Origin: Sulfuriferula sp.
Lineage (GTDB): Bacteria; Pseudomonadota; Gammaproteobacteria; Burkholderiales; Sulfuriferulaceae
Reading direction: 5' to 3'
Assembly (NCBI GenBank): GCA_013140765.1
Contig: JABFSE010000004.1
Location: forward strand, 62,001 to 126,000
Length of the DNA stretch: 64,000 nucleotides
Shown: positions 42,851-53,805 of the stretch, piece by piece
Position numbering within the stretch: position 1 is the stretch's first letter
Layout: each line of letters begins with the position of its first letter
Notes under the pieces: generated by a model
Seen by the model: only the letters and a program-made list of their open reading frames with translations
What the model was told of the DNA's origin: nothing
Database searches by the model: none
Program-made: the position numbers and the translations under genes

Positions 42851-42860
42851 ATTTATTCCT

Positions 42861-43631
42861 TTAAGCCGCAACCGTACAAGATTGCGCAGCTTGACATATT
42901 GCCACAAAATCATCAGCAACTAATGATGCGCCGCCGATTAACCCACCATCAATATCAGCCTGACCAAACAACTCAACCGCATTATTAGCTTTAACACTAC
43001 CACCGTAAAGTATAGTGAGATTATGCGCTAACACCACGTCTAACTGCGCGATTTTTTCGCGGATAAATGCGTGCACTGCTTGCGCTTGTGCTGGGCTGGC
43101 TGTTTTACCAGTACCGATAGCCCAAACAGGTTCGTAAGCGACTATTGCTTTAGCCAACGCATCTACACCAGCGACTTCTAGCACGGCATCTAATTGCCGC
43201 GCAATGACTGCTTCAGCACGCCCCGCTTCACGCTCTTCCAGTGTTTCGCCCACGCATAATATCGGTGTCAAACCAGCTTTCTGCGCCGCCACAAATTTAA
43301 CCGCAATGACAACATCCGTTTCACCGAAAATTGCTCTACGCTCAGAATGCCCAAGCAATACATAACGGCAAGCAAAATCCAACAACATTGCCGCTGAAGT
43401 TTCGCCAGTATAAGCACCTTTATCGTATTCACTGACGTTTTGACCGCCCCAAGCTATCGCGCTACCAGCCAGCATTTGTTGCGTTTGTGCCAAGTAGGGC
43501 GCGGGAACGAACACCGCACAAGACACGCCATCCAGCCCGACTAATTGCGTGCGTAAAGAGGCTAACAAGGCTTGGTTCTCCACCAGATTACCGTGCATTT
43601 TCCAATTTCCAGCAACCAGTTTTTGCCGCAT
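42861..43631 (-). CDS. tpiA: Triosephosphate isomerase
   Basis: TpiA interconverts dihydroxyacetone phosphate and glyceraldehyde-3-phosphate. The 256-residue TIM barrel has NWKMHG near residue 10, the catalytic histidine in LGHSERR near 98, the catalytic glutamate in AYEPVWAIGTGK near 168 and the phosphate-binding YGGSVKANN and GGLIGGASL. It heads the tpiA-secG-tRNA-nuo run and is divergent from pstS. Confidence 0.97.
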   Translation of the reverse strand: MRQKLVAGNWKMHGNLVENQALLASLRTQLVGLDGVSCAVFVPAPYLAQTQQMLAGSAIAWGGQNVSEYDKGAYTGETSAAMLLDFACRYVLLGHSERRAIFGETDVVIAVKFVAAQKAGLTPILCVGETLEEREAGRAEAVIARQLDAVLEVAGVDALAKAIVAYEPVWAIGTGKTASPAQAQAVHAFIREKIAQLDVVLAHNLTILYGGSVKANNAVELFGQADIDGGLIGGASLVADDFVAICQAAQSCTVAA

Positions 43632-43730
43632 TACGCTACCCCTACTCCGAAAACCCTAGATAGTACACACAACACCCCACCTTGGTCAATCCTTACGGCT
43701 TGCAAACAAAAAACACAAGACACCTTCTAT

Positions 43731-43748
43731 CAGTCATAATTTTGTAAC
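43731..43748 (+). promoter_or_regulatory. Candidate Pho box upstream of pstS
   Basis: CAGTCATAATTTTGTAAC matches the PhoB-box pattern of two 7-base units (CTGTCAT-like) spaced 11 bases apart at most positions. A third weaker unit and an AT-rich TATATAT (43780-43786) follow before pstS. This fits phosphate-starvation control by PhoB, although no phoB gene is in the window. Confidence 0.55.
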
Positions 43749-43859
43749 ATTCATCATTTAACATGCACGTCAGTAACAGTTATATATCAGGCAGGCACTG
43801 CTACTACATGGCTCACCTATTTACAGGTTAGTTTATTTTTTAAGACTCTGGAGCACACC

Positions 43860-44915
43860 ATGAAATTGAATAAAACCACATCACGCACTGTAGCAAGCGC
43901 ATTATTGTTAAGCGCAGGCTGGGCATTTACTGTTAGCGCACAAGCCGCCGAAATCACAGGTGCTGGCGCAACATTCCCTTACCCTATTTACGCTAAATGG
44001 GCTGAGGCATATAAAGCAAAAACACAAATCGGTTTGAACTACCAATCTATCGGCTCTGGTGGCGGTATCAAACAAATCAAAGCAAAAACGGTTGATTTCG
44101 GCGCGTCTGACATGCCTTTGAAAGCTGACGTTTTAGAAAAAGATGGTTTGATGCAGTTCCCTACCGTTATCGGTGGTGTCGTACCTGTCATGAACGTAGA
44201 AGGTATAGCGGCAGGTCAAATTCGCTTAACAGGTAAAGTGTTGGCTGACATATTCATGGGTAAAATTTTACTTTGGAACGACCCAGCGATTGTCGCTTTG
44301 AACAAAACAGCTAAATTACCAGCGACACCGATTACGGTTGTTCACCGTTCAGATGGCTCTGGCACAACATTCATCTTCACCAATTACTTAGCTAAGGTAA
44401 GCCCAGACTGGAAAGCACAAGTAGGTAACGATACCTCAGTGGCATGGCCAGCAGGTGTGGGTGGCAAGGGTAACGAAGGCGTAGCTTCATTTGTACAACG
44501 CATCAAAGGTGCGATTGGTTATGTAGAATACGCTTACGCCAAGCAAAACAAAATGACGCACACCTTAATGCAAAATAAAGAAGGTCAATTTGTCGCACCA
44601 GATGACACCACTTTCCAAGCCGCTGCTGCTGGTGCTGATTGGGAACACGCGCCAGGCTTCTACGAAATCTTGACTAACGAACCAGGCAAAATGAGCTGGC
44701 CTATTACTGGCGCGACCTTTATCTTGATGCACAAAGCGCAAGACAAACCAGCAAACGCTAAAGAAGTGCTGAAATTCTTTGAATGGTCTTATGCCAACGG
44801 TGACAAAATGGCATCTGATTTAGATTACGTGCCATTGCCAGACAGCTTGATTAAACTCATCAATACGGCATGGAAAAACAACATCAAAGACACTAGCGGC
44901 AAAGCAGTTTGGTAA
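43860..44915 (+). CDS. pstS: Phosphate ABC transporter substrate-binding protein PstS
   Basis: PstS captures phosphate in the periplasm. The 351-residue precursor has a signal peptide ending in SAQA-A near residue 29, then ITGAGATFPYPIYAKWAEAY, the phosphate-site SIGSGGGIKQI and HRSDGSGTTFIFTNYL. It lies first in pstSCAB behind a candidate Pho box. Two hairpins separate it from pstC. Confidence 0.97.
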   Translation: MKLNKTTSRTVASALLLSAGWAFTVSAQAAEITGAGATFPYPIYAKWAEAYKAKTQIGLNYQSIGSGGGIKQIKAKTVDFGASDMPLKADVLEKDGLMQFPTVIGGVVPVMNVEGIAAGQIRLTGKVLADIFMGKILLWNDPAIVALNKTAKLPATPITVVHRSDGSGTTFIFTNYLAKVSPDWKAQVGNDTSVAWPAGVGGKGNEGVASFVQRIKGAIGYVEYAYAKQNKMTHTLMQNKEGQFVAPDDTTFQAAAAGADWEHAPGFYEILTNEPGKMSWPITGATFILMHKAQDKPANAKEVLKFFEWSYANGDKMASDLDYVPLPDSLIKLINTAWKNNIKDTSGKAVW

Positions 44916-44920
44916 ATACT

Positions 44921-44946
44921 ATGTGATTACGATGCTGTAATCACAT
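44921..44946 (+). other. Intercistronic hairpin 1, pstS-pstC
   Basis: A perfect 10-bp stem, ATGTGATTAC / GTAATCACAT, with a six-base loop begins 5 bases after the pstS stop. No run of T follows directly, so it more likely protects the 3' end of pstS mRNA than terminates alone. Confidence 0.6.
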
Positions 44947-44954
44947 TATAATTA

Positions 44955-44978
44955 GGGGAGTAAGTGACACTTACCCCC
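44955..44978 (+). terminator. Intercistronic hairpin 2, pstS-pstC (partial terminator?)
   Basis: GGGG-A-GTAAGTG pairs with CACTTAC-CCCC, one bulged A, followed by TTAATTCTGCTT. Together with the first hairpin it may lower transcription of pstCAB relative to pstS, since the binding protein is usually made in excess. Confidence 0.4.
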
Positions 44979-45039
44979 TTAATTCTGCTTATCACCCTTG
45001 GTTTGTGTACCCTAACCAAGAAGTATAGAAAGCCACACA

Positions 45040-46005
45040 ATGATGAATACCCCGCTATCAAGCAACCGCAGTCAGCGATTTTTGATACAAGATATGTTGT
45101 TCCGTAATGCCACACGGATATTTGCATTTATTGTACTCGCACTCTTATTTAGCATTATTGCCTCTTTAGTTATCGGCAGCATGCCCTCTATCAAAGAATT
45201 TGGTTTTGGCTTCCTAGTCAGCGACAAATGGAACCCCGTTACTGAGCAATTTGGTGCGCTCGTCCCTATCGTCGGCACAGTGACCACTTCAGTTATCGCA
45301 TTGTTAATTGGTGTACCTATCAGCTTTGGTATCGCACTATTTCTTACCGAAATCGCACCTAATTGGTTAAAACGCCCACTCGGTATCGCTATAGAGTTAC
45401 TAGCAGGCATCCCCAGCATCATTTACGGTATGTGGGGGCTGTTTGTATTCGCACCTTTCTTCGCCGACCACGTACAGCCTTGGTTAATTGACACCATAGG
45501 CCCGCTACCTTTAGTAGGCTTCCTGTTCCAAGGCGCACCTATGGGTATAGGCATGTTAGCCGCTGGCTTGATACTCGCTATCATGGTGATCCCTTTTATC
45601 GCCTCAGTCATGCGCGATATGTTTGAAATTGTCCCGCCTATGTTAAAAGAATCCGCTTACGGATTAGGCGCGACCAAATGGGAAGTGGTCCGTAATGTGG
45701 TATTGCCTTACACCAAAATCGGTGTTGCGGGCAGTATCATGTTAGGCTTGGGTCGCGCTTTAGGTGAAACGATGGCAGTCACTTTCGTCATTGGTAATGC
45801 GCACAACCTCAGCAGTTCATTGATGATGCCTGGTAATAGCATCTCATCCGCCCTCGCCAATGAATTCACTGAAGCCGATGGCGTGCTCTACACTTCTGCA
45901 CTGATAGAGCTAGGTTTAATCCTCTTTGTTATTACCCTTATCGTACTGACCATTTCCAAACTCTTGCTCTTGCAATTAAGCAAAAAAGAAGGGAAGAAGA
46001 GCTAA
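45040..46005 (+). CDS. pstC: Phosphate ABC transporter permease PstC
   Basis: PstC is one of the two membrane subunits of the phosphate importer. The 321-residue protein has six helices and the permease coupling loop [26 protein letters not shown] near residue 205. [15 protein letters not shown] is the family signature. It starts with two ATG codons in tandem; either may be used. Confidence 0.96.
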   Translation: MMNTPLSSNRSQRFLIQDMLFRNATRIFAFIVLALLFSIIASLVIGSMPSIKEFGFGFLVSDKWNPVTEQFGALVPIVGTVTTSVIALLIGVPISFGIALFLTEIAPNWLKRPLGIAIELLAGIPSIIYGMWGLFVFAPFFADHVQPWLIDTIGPLPLVGFLFQGAPMGIGMLAAGLILAIMVIPFIASVMRDMFEIVPPMLKESAYGLGATKWEVVRNVVLPYTKIGVAGSIMLGLGRALGETMAVTFVIGNAHNLSSSLMMPGNSISSALANEFTEADGVLYTSALIELGLILFVITLIVLTISKLLLLQLSKKEGKKS

Positions 46006-46007
46006 TC

Positions 46008-46853
46008 ATGATCTCACTTTATCAACGCAGAAAACTCATTAACAACTTTAATATGCTGGTCGCTTGGTTGACTATGGGTATCGGTTTAGCCGCTTTAGGC
46101 TGGATATTATGGACGCTAATCGGTCACGGCTTACACGGTATCAATCTGGCTATATTCACCCAAGATACCCCTGCGCCAGGTAGCGAAGGCGGTTTGCGTA
46201 ATGCCATCGTAGGCAGCTTACTCATGTCATTCAGCGGTGCACTGATAGGAACGCCTATCGGCATTATGGCGGGCACTTATCTAGCAGAATTTGGTGAACG
46301 TGGTTGGTTAGCACCGACCACGCGCTTTATCAATGACATCTTGCTCTCTGCCCCCTCTATCGTCATCGGCTTATTTGTTTATGCAACCTACGTCGCAACG
46401 ACCCGTCACTTTGCTGGCTGGGCCGGCACGTTTGCCTTGGCCTTACTGGTGATTCCTGTGGTTGTACGCACCACTGAGAATATGTTACGCCTAGTACCCA
46501 ATACTTTACGTGAGGCCGCTGCAGCACTAGGTGCGCCACAGTGGAAAATAGTCACCATGGTGACTTGGCGAGCCTCTAAAGCTGGCATGATGACAGGTAT
46601 ATTATTAGCCTTTGCACGAATTACAGGCGAGACTGCACCGCTACTCTTTACTGCGCTTAATAATCAGTTCTTCAGTATGAACATGAATGCACCTATGGCT
46701 AACTTGCCTGTCGTTATTTTCCAGATGGCAATGAGCCCGTATGATAATTGGCACGATCTAGCCTGGTCTGGCGCGTTGATTATTACCGTAACCGTGCTAC
46801 TGCTCAGCATTCTTGCCCGCGCTTTATTCCGCCAAGACAAAACTTCACATTAA
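46008..46853 (+). CDS. pstA: Phosphate ABC transporter permease PstA
   Basis: PstA is the second membrane subunit. The 281-residue protein has six helices, [21 protein letters not shown] and the coupling loop [28 protein letters not shown]. It follows pstC by two bases and precedes pstB. Confidence 0.96.
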   Translation: MISLYQRRKLINNFNMLVAWLTMGIGLAALGWILWTLIGHGLHGINLAIFTQDTPAPGSEGGLRNAIVGSLLMSFSGALIGTPIGIMAGTYLAEFGERGWLAPTTRFINDILLSAPSIVIGLFVYATYVATTRHFAGWAGTFALALLVIPVVVRTTENMLRLVPNTLREAAAALGAPQWKIVTMVTWRASKAGMMTGILLAFARITGETAPLLFTALNNQFFSMNMNAPMANLPVVIFQMAMSPYDNWHDLAWSGALIITVTVLLLSILARALFRQDKTSH

Positions 46854-46883
46854 AACCGTACACTCACATTAGAGAGCCAAATA

Positions 46884-47645
46884 ATGGACATCAAACCGAA
46901 AATTAGCTTACAAAATCTAGATTTCTTTTACGGCAAACATCACGCCCTGAAAAACATCAATTTAGACATTCCAGATCACCACGTTACCGCTTTTATTGGT
47001 CCATCTGGTTGCGGCAAATCTACTTTATTGCGCACTTTGAATCGCATGTACGATTTATATCCAGGACAACGTGCAGAAGGCAAAATTTTGCTAGATGGTG
47101 AAAACATCCTGGAAAAAGACACTGACCTCAACAAACTACGCGCTCGTGTCGGTATGGTTTTCCAAAAACCCACCCCATTCCCTATGTCGATTTATGACAA
47201 CATCGCCTTTGGCATCAAGCTATACGATAACCCTAGCCGTTCTGAGCTGGATGATCGCGTAGAATGGGCTTTGAAAAAATCAGCATTATGGAATGAAGTA
47301 AAAGACAAGCTCAACCAGAGCGGCTACAGCTTATCAGGCGGTCAACAGCAACGCTTGTGCATTGCTCGCGGCATAGCGGTTAAACCTGACGTATTACTCT
47401 TGGACGAACCTGCCTCTGCGCTTGACCCTATCTCAACGGCGCGTATTGAAGAGCTGATTCATGAATTAAAGACCGATTACACTATCACCATCGTTACCCA
47501 CAGTATGCAACAAGCGGCACGCGTGTCCGATTACACTGCTTATATGTATTTAGGTGAAATGATGGAGTTTGGCAAAACAGATGTGATTTTCACCAATCCA
47601 ACCAAAAAAGAAACCGAAGATTATATTACGGGTAAGTTTGGTTAA
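46884..47645 (+). CDS. pstB: Phosphate ABC transporter ATP-binding protein PstB
   Basis: PstB powers phosphate import. The 253-residue protein has Walker [10 protein letters not shown] near residue 36, [19 protein letters not shown] as the Q-loop region, the signature [16 protein letters not shown], and Walker [15 protein letters not shown] strong terminator follows and there is no phoU after it, although phoU is the common next gene. Confidence 0.97.
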   Translation: MDIKPKISLQNLDFFYGKHHALKNINLDIPDHHVTAFIGPSGCGKSTLLRTLNRMYDLYPGQRAEGKILLDGENILEKDTDLNKLRARVGMVFQKPTPFPMSIYDNIAFGIKLYDNPSRSELDDRVEWALKKSALWNEVKDKLNQSGYSLSGGQQQRLCIARGIAVKPDVLLLDEPASALDPISTARIEELIHELKTDYTITIVTHSMQQAARVSDYTAYMYLGEMMEFGKTDVIFTNPTKKETEDYITGKFG

Positions 47646-47660
47646 GCCTGTCACCCCCAT

Positions 47661-47687
47661 AAAAAGCCGCCCACTAGGCGGCTTTTT
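47661..47687. terminator. Bidirectional rho-independent terminator between pstB and glmM
   Basis: AAAAAGCCGCC and GGCGGCTTTTT form a perfect 11-bp stem around a five-base loop. A/T runs on both sides let it stop transcripts from pstB on the plus strand and glmM on the minus strand. Confidence 0.93.
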
Positions 47688-47688
47688 A

Positions 47689-49047
47689 TTACACGCCAGC
47701 AACCCGTCGCACGGCACTGGCGATTATCGCCGCCTGCTCACGCGCTTGCGCGGCACTTTGGCTTTCTACCATCACCCGTATCAACGGCTCAGTGCCTGAA
47801 GCCCGCAACACCACACGCCCCGTGTTCCCTAAAACCGCCTCGGCTGTCGCTACCGCAGTTTGAATTGCGTCCGCAGTTAAATCAACCTTACCTGGTAAAC
47901 GCACATTCAACAAGGTTTGCGGATATTGCACCATATCCGCTGTATATTCTGCCAAACTCATGCCTATCTCGCGCAATGCCCGCAACACTTGTAACGCAGC
48001 AATAATACCATCACCCGTAGTATGTTTATCCAAACATAAAATATGTCCAGAAGCCTCGCCACCCAGTTGCCAGCCTTGTTCGGCCAACATTTCCAGCACA
48101 TAACGATCGCCCACTTTTGCTCGCATAAAAGGAATATTCAACCGCGCCAATGCGTGCTCCATACCCAAATTAGTCATCAGCGTACCGACTACGCCGCCTT
48201 TTAATTTACCGACCTGCTGACGATACTTAGCAATGATATAAATCAGCTGATCGCCATCGTAAATCACGCCCTGACTATCTGCCATCATCAATCTATCGCC
48301 ATCGCCATCCAGCGCGATGCCAAAATCAGCTCTGTGTAATTTCACCGCAGCACTCAATGTAGCTGTATGCGTCGCACCGCACTCGCGGTTGATATTCGTA
48401 CCGTCAGGCTGATTAGCCACCGCAATCACTTCTGCGCCCAGCTCATGTAAAACAGGCGGCGCAATATGATAAGTCGCACCATGCGCACAATCGACCACGA
48501 TGCGTAACCCACGCAAATCGCTATCGAACGGAAATCCGCTTTTACAAAACTCGATATACCGCGCCGCCGCATCATCAATACGCTTAACGCGCCCTAAATG
48601 TGCTGATTCCATCGTCACCATAGTTTGATCGAGCATCGCCTCTATCGCCAGCTCAGTTTCATCGGCGAGTTTTTGCCCTGTTGCCGAAAAAAACTTAATA
48701 CCATTATCTTGATATGGGTTATGCGAAGCCGAAATCACCACACCCGCCTGCAAACGCAATGCACGAGTCAAATAAGCAATAGCAGGGGTAGGCATAGGCC
48801 CCACCAAACGCACATTCACCCCAGCCGCCGTTAAGCCTGCCACTAATGCGGCTTCTAACATGTAGCCAGAAATCCGCGTATCTTTACCTATCAATACCAC
48901 AGGATTTTCACCTGCACCAAGGTGGCTACGATCGCTCGCCAACACCTTACCCGCCGCATAGCCTAACCGCATCACGAAATCAGGCGTAATCGGCGCATCG
49001 CCTACGCGCCCACGCACACCGTCCGTACCAAAATACTTTCTACTCAT
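47689..49047 (-). CDS. glmM: Phosphoglucosamine mutase
   Basis: GlmM converts glucosamine-6-phosphate to glucosamine-1-phosphate for peptidoglycan and LPS. The 452-residue protein has [10 protein letters not shown] at the start, the phosphoserine motif [16 protein letters not shown] near residue 102, the metal site [13 protein letters not shown] and the late [11 protein letters not shown]. The start [10 protein letters not shown] overlaps the folP stop in ATGA. Confidence 0.97.
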   Translation of the reverse strand: MSRKYFGTDGVRGRVGDAPITPDFVMRLGYAAGKVLASDRSHLGAGENPVVLIGKDTRISGYMLEAALVAGLTAAGVNVRLVGPMPTPAIAYLTRALRLQAGVVISASHNPYQDNGIKFFSATGQKLADETELAIEAMLDQTMVTMESAHLGRVKRIDDAAARYIEFCKSGFPFDSDLRGLRIVVDCAHGATYHIAPPVLHELGAEVIAVANQPDGTNINRECGATHTATLSAAVKLHRADFGIALDGDGDRLMMADSQGVIYDGDQLIYIIAKYRQQVGKLKGGVVGTLMTNLGMEHALARLNIPFMRAKVGDRYVLEMLAEQGWQLGGEASGHILCLDKHTTGDGIIAALQVLRALREIGMSLAEYTADMVQYPQTLLNVRLPGKVDLTADAIQTAVATAEAVLGNTGRVVLRASGTEPLIRVMVESQSAAQAREQAAIIASAVRRVAGV

Positions 49048-49871
49048 ACTGTGTCCTCTATTATTTTCCACACCGTTAAAGCATCTTTACACGCCGCCAC
49101 ATCATGCACGCGCACGATATGCGCCCCTTGCGTTACCGCATACAAATGTGCCGCCAAACCTGCCGCCAATCGGCTATCCACCGCACGCCCCGTCATCAAT
49201 CCCAACATGGCTTTGCGTGACATCCCCACTAGCACGGGGTAATTTAATGCCATTATGTGGTGTAAGTGCTTTAGCAATTGTAAATTTTGTGTGAGATTCT
49301 TACCAAAACCAAAACCAGGGTCAACCACAATACGGTTTTTAGCGACGCCTGCGCTTAACAATGCCTGAATCCGCATCTGCAAAAAGCCAGCCACAGTGGC
49401 TACAATATGCTCGTCATCAGTATTATCTTGCATCGTTTGCGGCTGTCCTGCCATATGCATTAAACACACGGCTACATTTGACTGCGCAACAACACCCAAC
49501 CCGCCAGCTGATTGCAAAGCCTCAACATCATTCACCATCTGCGCACCCGCAGCTATCGCCGCACGCATTACCTCAGGCTTACGCGTATCCACAGAAACCA
49601 CCGCACCACAGCCACGCATAGCCTCAATCACAGGCACTACTCGCGCCAACTCTACCGCCACATCAACAGGCACAGCACCTGGGCGCGTTGACTCACCGCC
49701 TATATCGACAATATCCGCACCAGCCGCTATCAACGCATGTGCATGACGTACAGCCGCTGTCACCGTATGATACAAACCACCATCAGAAAATGAATCAGGG
49801 GTCACATTGACGATGCCCATGATACGTGGCTGGGTTAAATCCAGCATAACACCCGCACAACTTAATTGCAT
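49044..49871 (-). CDS. folP: Dihydropteroate synthase
   Basis: FolP joins p-aminobenzoate to the pterin, the step blocked by sulfonamides. The 275-residue protein has [16 protein letters not shown] near residue 19, [15 protein letters not shown] near 54 and [14 protein letters not shown]. The ATG at 49871 is set by the GGGAG five bases before it; a GTG four codons upstream is less likely. It lies between ftsH and glmM in the common order. Confidence 0.95.
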   Translation of the reverse strand: MQLSCAGVMLDLTQPRIMGIVNVTPDSFSDGGLYHTVTAAVRHAHALIAAGADIVDIGGESTRPGAVPVDVAVELARVVPVIEAMRGCGAVVSVDTRKPEVMRAAIAAGAQMVNDVEALQSAGGLGVVAQSNVAVCLMHMAGQPQTMQDNTDDEHIVATVAGFLQMRIQALLSAGVAKNRIVVDPGFGFGKNLTQNLQLLKHLHHIMALNYPVLVGMSRKAMLGLMTGRAVDSRLAAGLAAHLYAVTQGAHIVRVHDVAACKDALTVWKIIEDTV

Positions 49872-49890
49872 AGCAACTCCCACAAAGACA

Positions 49891-49914
49891 AAAGCCGAGA
49901 CTCAGCTCGGCTTT
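49891..49914 (-). terminator. Hairpin between ftsH and folP
   Basis: AAAGCCGAG and CTCGGCTTT form a 9-bp stem with a six-base loop, followed on the minus strand by TTTTGTCTTTG. It ends about 20 bases before the folP start, so it may end most ftsH transcripts and let some read on. Confidence 0.7.
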
Positions 49915-49932
49915 GTTGAACAGCACTAACGA

Positions 49933-51822
49933 TTAAACTTCAGCAGTAGGCTGAGTAGTCGGCACAACAGGCTCGACAGGCGTACCCCCTTGCGGCGGCG
50001 GTGCTGGTGGTACCGTGCTGGCGACAGGCTTAGGCGGACGTGGTTGCTGACCATCCATAATATCTTTAATCTGATCAGCGTCTATCGTTTCCCAGTCGAG
50101 TAAGGTTTTGGTCATCATTTCAACCTTGTCGCGGTTATCTTCCAGTATTTTACGTGCAATAGCATATTGCTCGTCAATGATGCGGCGAATTTCAGCGTCC
50201 ACTTTTTGCATCGTTGACTCAGACACGCTCTTACTACGGCCGCCAAAACCTTCAGCTTCATTGTCACTATATACCATCGTCCCCAAGGTAGGCGACATAC
50301 CCCATTGCGTGACCATACGACGCGCCATATCCGTAGCACGCTCAAAGTCGTTTGATGCGCCTGTGGTCATGTTATCCATGAACACCTCTTCTGCAATACG
50401 CCCGCCAAACAGTACTGCGATATTCTGTAACAATTGCGCTCTATCCATACTGTAACGATCTTCTGTTGGCAACTGCATGGTTAAACCTAATGCACGACCA
50501 CGCGGAATTATCGTCACTTTATGCACAGGGTCAGTTTTATCTAACAGATACGCTACCACCGCATGACCAGATTCGTGATAAGCGGTATTCATACGTTCAT
50601 GTTCTGGCATCACCATGCCTTTGCGTTCCGCGCCCATCATAATTTTATCTTTGGCGCGTTCAAAGTCATCCATTTCGACCAAACGCTTATTGCTACGCGC
50701 GGCAAACAAAGCGGCTTCATTGACCAAATTAGCCAAATCCGCACCCGAAAAACCAGGCGTGCCACGCGCTAAAATATCCGCACGCACATCAGGCGCATTA
50801 GGAATTTTACGCATATGCACCAGTAAAATCTGCTCACGACCACGAATATCAGGCAAATTCACATACACCTGACGGTCAAAACGACCTGGACGCAACAACG
50901 CCGCATCCAGCACATCAGGGCGGTTAGTTGCCGCAATAACTATCACGCCAGACGCACCTTCAAAACCATCCATTTCCACCAGCAACTGATTCAAAGTCTG
51001 TTCGCGTTCGTCATTACCACCGCCCATACCCGCACCGCGCTGACGACCCACCGCATCAATTTCATCAATAAAAATGATACAAGGTGCATGTTTTTTAGCT
51101 TGCTCAAACATATCACGCACACGTGACGCGCCCACGCCAACAAACATCTCTACGAAATCAGAACCAGAAATACTGAAAAACGGCACTTTAGCCTCGCCCG
51201 CTATCGCTTTGGCCAACAAGGTTTTACCCGTACCTGGACTACCCGCCATCAATACACCGCGCGGCACTCGCCCGCCAAGTTTTTGGAACTTAGACGGATC
51301 GCGCAAGAAATCAACTAATTCAGCAACTTCTTCTTTAGCCTCATCACAACCCGCTACGTCAGCAAAGGTAATTTGGTTGGTCGATTCGTCCATCATTTTA
51401 GCTTTGCTTTTACCAAACGAAAAAGCACCACCTTTACCGCCGCCTTGCATCTGACGCATGAAAAACACCCACACACCTATCAGCAACAACATGGGGAACC
51501 ATGAAATAAAAATCTGGGTCAGGAATGACGGCTCTTCTTCAGCTTTAGCTTCTATGCTTACGCCATTCTTCAATAAATCTGACACCATCCAAATATCTGA
51601 AGGCGCGTAAGTGCTGAAATTTTTACCATCGTTTTTAGTGCCCTTGATGACATGGTTTTCTATCACCACTTTAGCGATTTGACCTTGTTTTACTTCATCA
51701 AGAAATTGGGAATAGCTCATTTGCGCCTGCGGTGTTTGCCGTGCGCTGAATTGATTAAATACGGTCATCATTACCAAAGCAACGACTAACCAGATTGCGA
51801 TATTTTTGAACATGTTATTCAT
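49933..51822 (-). CDS. ftsH: ATP-dependent zinc metalloprotease FtsH
   Basis: FtsH degrades membrane and short-lived cytosolic proteins such as LpxC and RpoH in E. coli. The 629-residue protein has two N-terminal membrane helices (about 7-23 and 104-122) around a periplasmic domain. Walker A GSPGTGKT is at 194-201, Walker B FIDEIDA at 251-257, and the zinc motif HESGH at 416-420. The C-terminal 45 residues are Pro-rich. rlmE precedes it. Confidence 0.97.
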   Translation of the reverse strand: MNNMFKNIAIWLVVALVMMTVFNQFSARQTPQAQMSYSQFLDEVKQGQIAKVVIENHVIKGTKNDGKNFSTYAPSDIWMVSDLLKNGVSIEAKAEEEPSFLTQIFISWFPMLLLIGVWVFFMRQMQGGGKGGAFSFGKSKAKMMDESTNQITFADVAGCDEAKEEVAELVDFLRDPSKFQKLGGRVPRGVLMAGSPGTGKTLLAKAIAGEAKVPFFSISGSDFVEMFVGVGASRVRDMFEQAKKHAPCIIFIDEIDAVGRQRGAGMGGGNDEREQTLNQLLVEMDGFEGASGVIVIAATNRPDVLDAALLRPGRFDRQVYVNLPDIRGREQILLVHMRKIPNAPDVRADILARGTPGFSGADLANLVNEAALFAARSNKRLVEMDDFERAKDKIMMGAERKGMVMPEHERMNTAYHESGHAVVAYLLDKTDPVHKVTIIPRGRALGLTMQLPTEDRYSMDRAQLLQNIAVLFGGRIAEEVFMDNMTTGASNDFERATDMARRMVTQWGMSPTLGTMVYSDNEAEGFGGRSKSVSESTMQKVDAEIRRIIDEQYAIARKILEDNRDKVEMMTKTLLDWETIDADQIKDIMDGQQPRPPKPVASTVPPAPPPQGGTPVEPVVPTTQPTAEV

Positions 51823-51891
51823 TATGCAGCTCCATTGAGCACTATATTAACTATTTGAAGAGTGAATTTGATTCTAACGCGCTTAACTAGC

Positions 51892-52512
51892 TTACGTGAG
51901 TGTTTTACGTAAATTTTTGCACAATAAATACACTTCACCACTACGATCTCGTGATGCCTTAGGTTTACGCGTCACAACTTGCTCAAAAGTATCGCGTAAC
52001 AACTTCACGTATTCTTGAAAACCTTCGCCTTGAAAAGCTTTGACCAGAAACTGTCCATTAGGTTGCAAATAGACTGACGCAAATTCAGATGCCAGTTCAC
52101 ACAGATACATACTACGCGCTTGATCTACCGTCGCCACCCCACTCATATTGGGGGCCATGTCGGAAATAACAAGGTCCACTTTACGATTATTTAATGCAAT
52201 CGCCAATTGGTCTAATGTTGCCTGTTCAGTAAAATCGCCTTGAATAAAAGTCACGCCAGGGATGCTATCCATTTCCAGAATATCCATCGCAATCACTTTC
52301 GCGCCCTTACGCATCACCAGCTGTGACCAACCACCTGGCGTTGCGCCCAAATCCACCACCAACGCACCCTGACGCAGTAAATGATCGTGCTCATCTATCT
52401 CCGCCAGCTTAAATGCGGCACGCGAACGATAGCCTTGCGCCTTCGCCAATTTCACATAGGGGTCATTTATATGCTCGCGCATCCAAGCTTTGCTGGTTCT
52501 ACTAGGCTTCAT
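51892..52512 (-). CDS. rlmE: 23S rRNA (uridine-2552-2'-O)-methyltransferase
   Basis: RlmE (FtsJ/RrmJ) methylates U2552 of 23S rRNA and is heat-inducible in E. coli. The 206-residue protein has RSRAAFKLAEIDEHD, the SAM site VDLGATPGGWSQ near residue 53 and the catalytic region VDLVISDMAPNMSG. It lies upstream of ftsH and is divergent from yhbY across about 40 bases. Confidence 0.96.
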   Translation of the reverse strand: MKPSRTSKAWMREHINDPYVKLAKAQGYRSRAAFKLAEIDEHDHLLRQGALVVDLGATPGGWSQLVMRKGAKVIAMDILEMDSIPGVTFIQGDFTEQATLDQLAIALNNRKVDLVISDMAPNMSGVATVDQARSMYLCELASEFASVYLQPNGQFLVKAFQGEGFQEYVKLLRDTFEQVVTRKPKASRDRSGEVYLLCKNLRKTLT

Positions 52513-52550
52513 CAGATAAAATACGGGTTTGGTTTAAGGTAGATAATAAA

Positions 52551-52853
52551 ATGACACAACTTAATGCAATACAACGCCGCTACTTACGTGCTCAAGCACA
52601 TGCGCTACGACCTGTGGTGATGATAGGTGATGCAGGTTTATCCGCAACAGTGATGCACGAAATTGATATTAACCTAAAAGCGCACGAGTTGATTAAAATT
52701 CGCGTACTGGGTGATGACAGAACAGCGCGTGACACCATGTTAGACAGCATTTGCACTACGCTCAACGCTGAAAACATCCAGCACATAGGTAAGCTACTTA
52801 TCGTTTATCGCGCAGCAGAAAAGCCTAAACTGACGCTACCTAAATCGAAATAA
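52551..52853 (+). CDS. yhbY: YhbY-family ribosome assembly RNA-binding protein
   Basis: This 100-residue CRM-domain protein binds pre-50S ribosomal particles. It shows RRYLRAQAHALRPVVMIGDAGLS at the N-terminus and the glycine-rich GxxG-type loop in the middle (HELIKIRVLGDDRTARDTM). It is the only plus-strand gene in this block and converges directly on the DUF4149 gene. Confidence 0.93.
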   Translation: MTQLNAIQRRYLRAQAHALRPVVMIGDAGLSATVMHEIDINLKAHELIKIRVLGDDRTARDTMLDSICTTLNAENIQHIGKLLIVYRAAEKPKLTLPKSK

Positions 52854-53309
52854 TCACTTACTCGAATGTTTGAACAATAACACCAAGCCCAACAAACTTT
52901 CGATTAAGTAAATAATACTAGAAACACCATGCCAACGCGCAAAGCGGTCGCTGAATATGCTTTGCATTACCGCTTTCGGCATGGCTTGTTCTTTCAAGCC
53001 TTCCATAATCGGCTGTATGCCAAAATGAATACCTAGCGTAATCAACAACATCACCAATGTTGCCCACAAATACGCCTGCTTAAATGCCGCGCCACCATAT
53101 TGGTTAATGCGATACATGAGCAAATACAAACCACACGCCATGCCAATATACGCGATGACCACAAACATACTACCTGCCAAATTACCTGCGAGTTGTTTAT
53201 CCGCCAATTGCGTAAACAACACAGGCGCGGCATTATAGCCTATCGCCCACAACCCGCCCACCCAAAGAGTTATCGCGATTTTTTCTAGTAGCGTTCCGAA
53301 TTTAGGCAT
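52854..53309 (-). CDS. DUF4149 domain-containing membrane protein
   Basis: This 151-residue protein has four predicted helices, with LEKIAITLWVGGLWAIGYNAAPVLF at the start and RWHGVSSIIYLIESLLGLVLL at the end, matching DUF4149. Function is unknown. It overlaps greA by one base and is regularly found next to greA and carB in betaproteobacteria. Confidence 0.87.
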   Translation of the reverse strand: MPKFGTLLEKIAITLWVGGLWAIGYNAAPVLFTQLADKQLAGNLAGSMFVVIAYIGMACGLYLLMYRINQYGGAAFKQAYLWATLVMLLITLGIHFGIQPIMEGLKEQAMPKAVMQSIFSDRFARWHGVSSIIYLIESLLGLVLLFKHSSK

Positions 53310-53794
53310 TAGATATATTGCACTTCTAAAATCTCATACTGACGCACGCCACCAGGTGCCATCACATCAGCGGTATCGCCTTCGCTTTTGCCTATCAAGG
53401 CACGCGCAATGGGTGAACCTATGGATATTTTAGATAGCTTAATGTTAGCCTCATCATCGCCGACAATTTGATAAGTCACCTTGTCGCCAGACTCCAGCTC
53501 TTCTAGCGTCACCGTCGCACCAAAAACGATACGACCTTCCGTCTCTAACGAAGATGGATCAATAATTTGCGCAGTGGACAACTTACCTTCTAAATCTGCA
53601 ATACGACCTTCAATAAAACCTTGTTTTTCTTTAGCCGCATCGTATTCTGCATTTTCAGACAAATCACCTTGCGCACGCGCTTCAGCAATTGCCTGTATCA
53701 CCGCATGACGCTCCACCGTTTTAAGCTGGTGTAATTCATCGCGCAACATTTGTGCGCCTTTTACGGTTAATGGGGTTTTTATCATCATATTCAT
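53309..53794 (-). CDS. greA: Transcription elongation factor GreA
   Basis: GreA restarts backtracked RNA polymerase by stimulating transcript cleavage. The 161-residue protein has an N-terminal coiled coil with the acidic tip [16 protein letters not shown] near residues 42-57 and a C-terminal FKBP-like domain ([18 protein letters not shown]). The ATG at 53794 follows AGGAAA; two further in-frame ATGs lie close behind. Confidence 0.96.
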   Translation of the reverse strand: MNMMIKTPLTVKGAQMLRDELHQLKTVERHAVIQAIAEARAQGDLSENAEYDAAKEKQGFIEGRIADLEGKLSTAQIIDPSSLETEGRIVFGATVTLEELESGDKVTYQIVGDDEANIKLSKISIGSPIARALIGKSEGDTADVMAPGGVRQYEILEVQYI

Positions 53795-53805
53795 CGTACT
53801 TTTCC

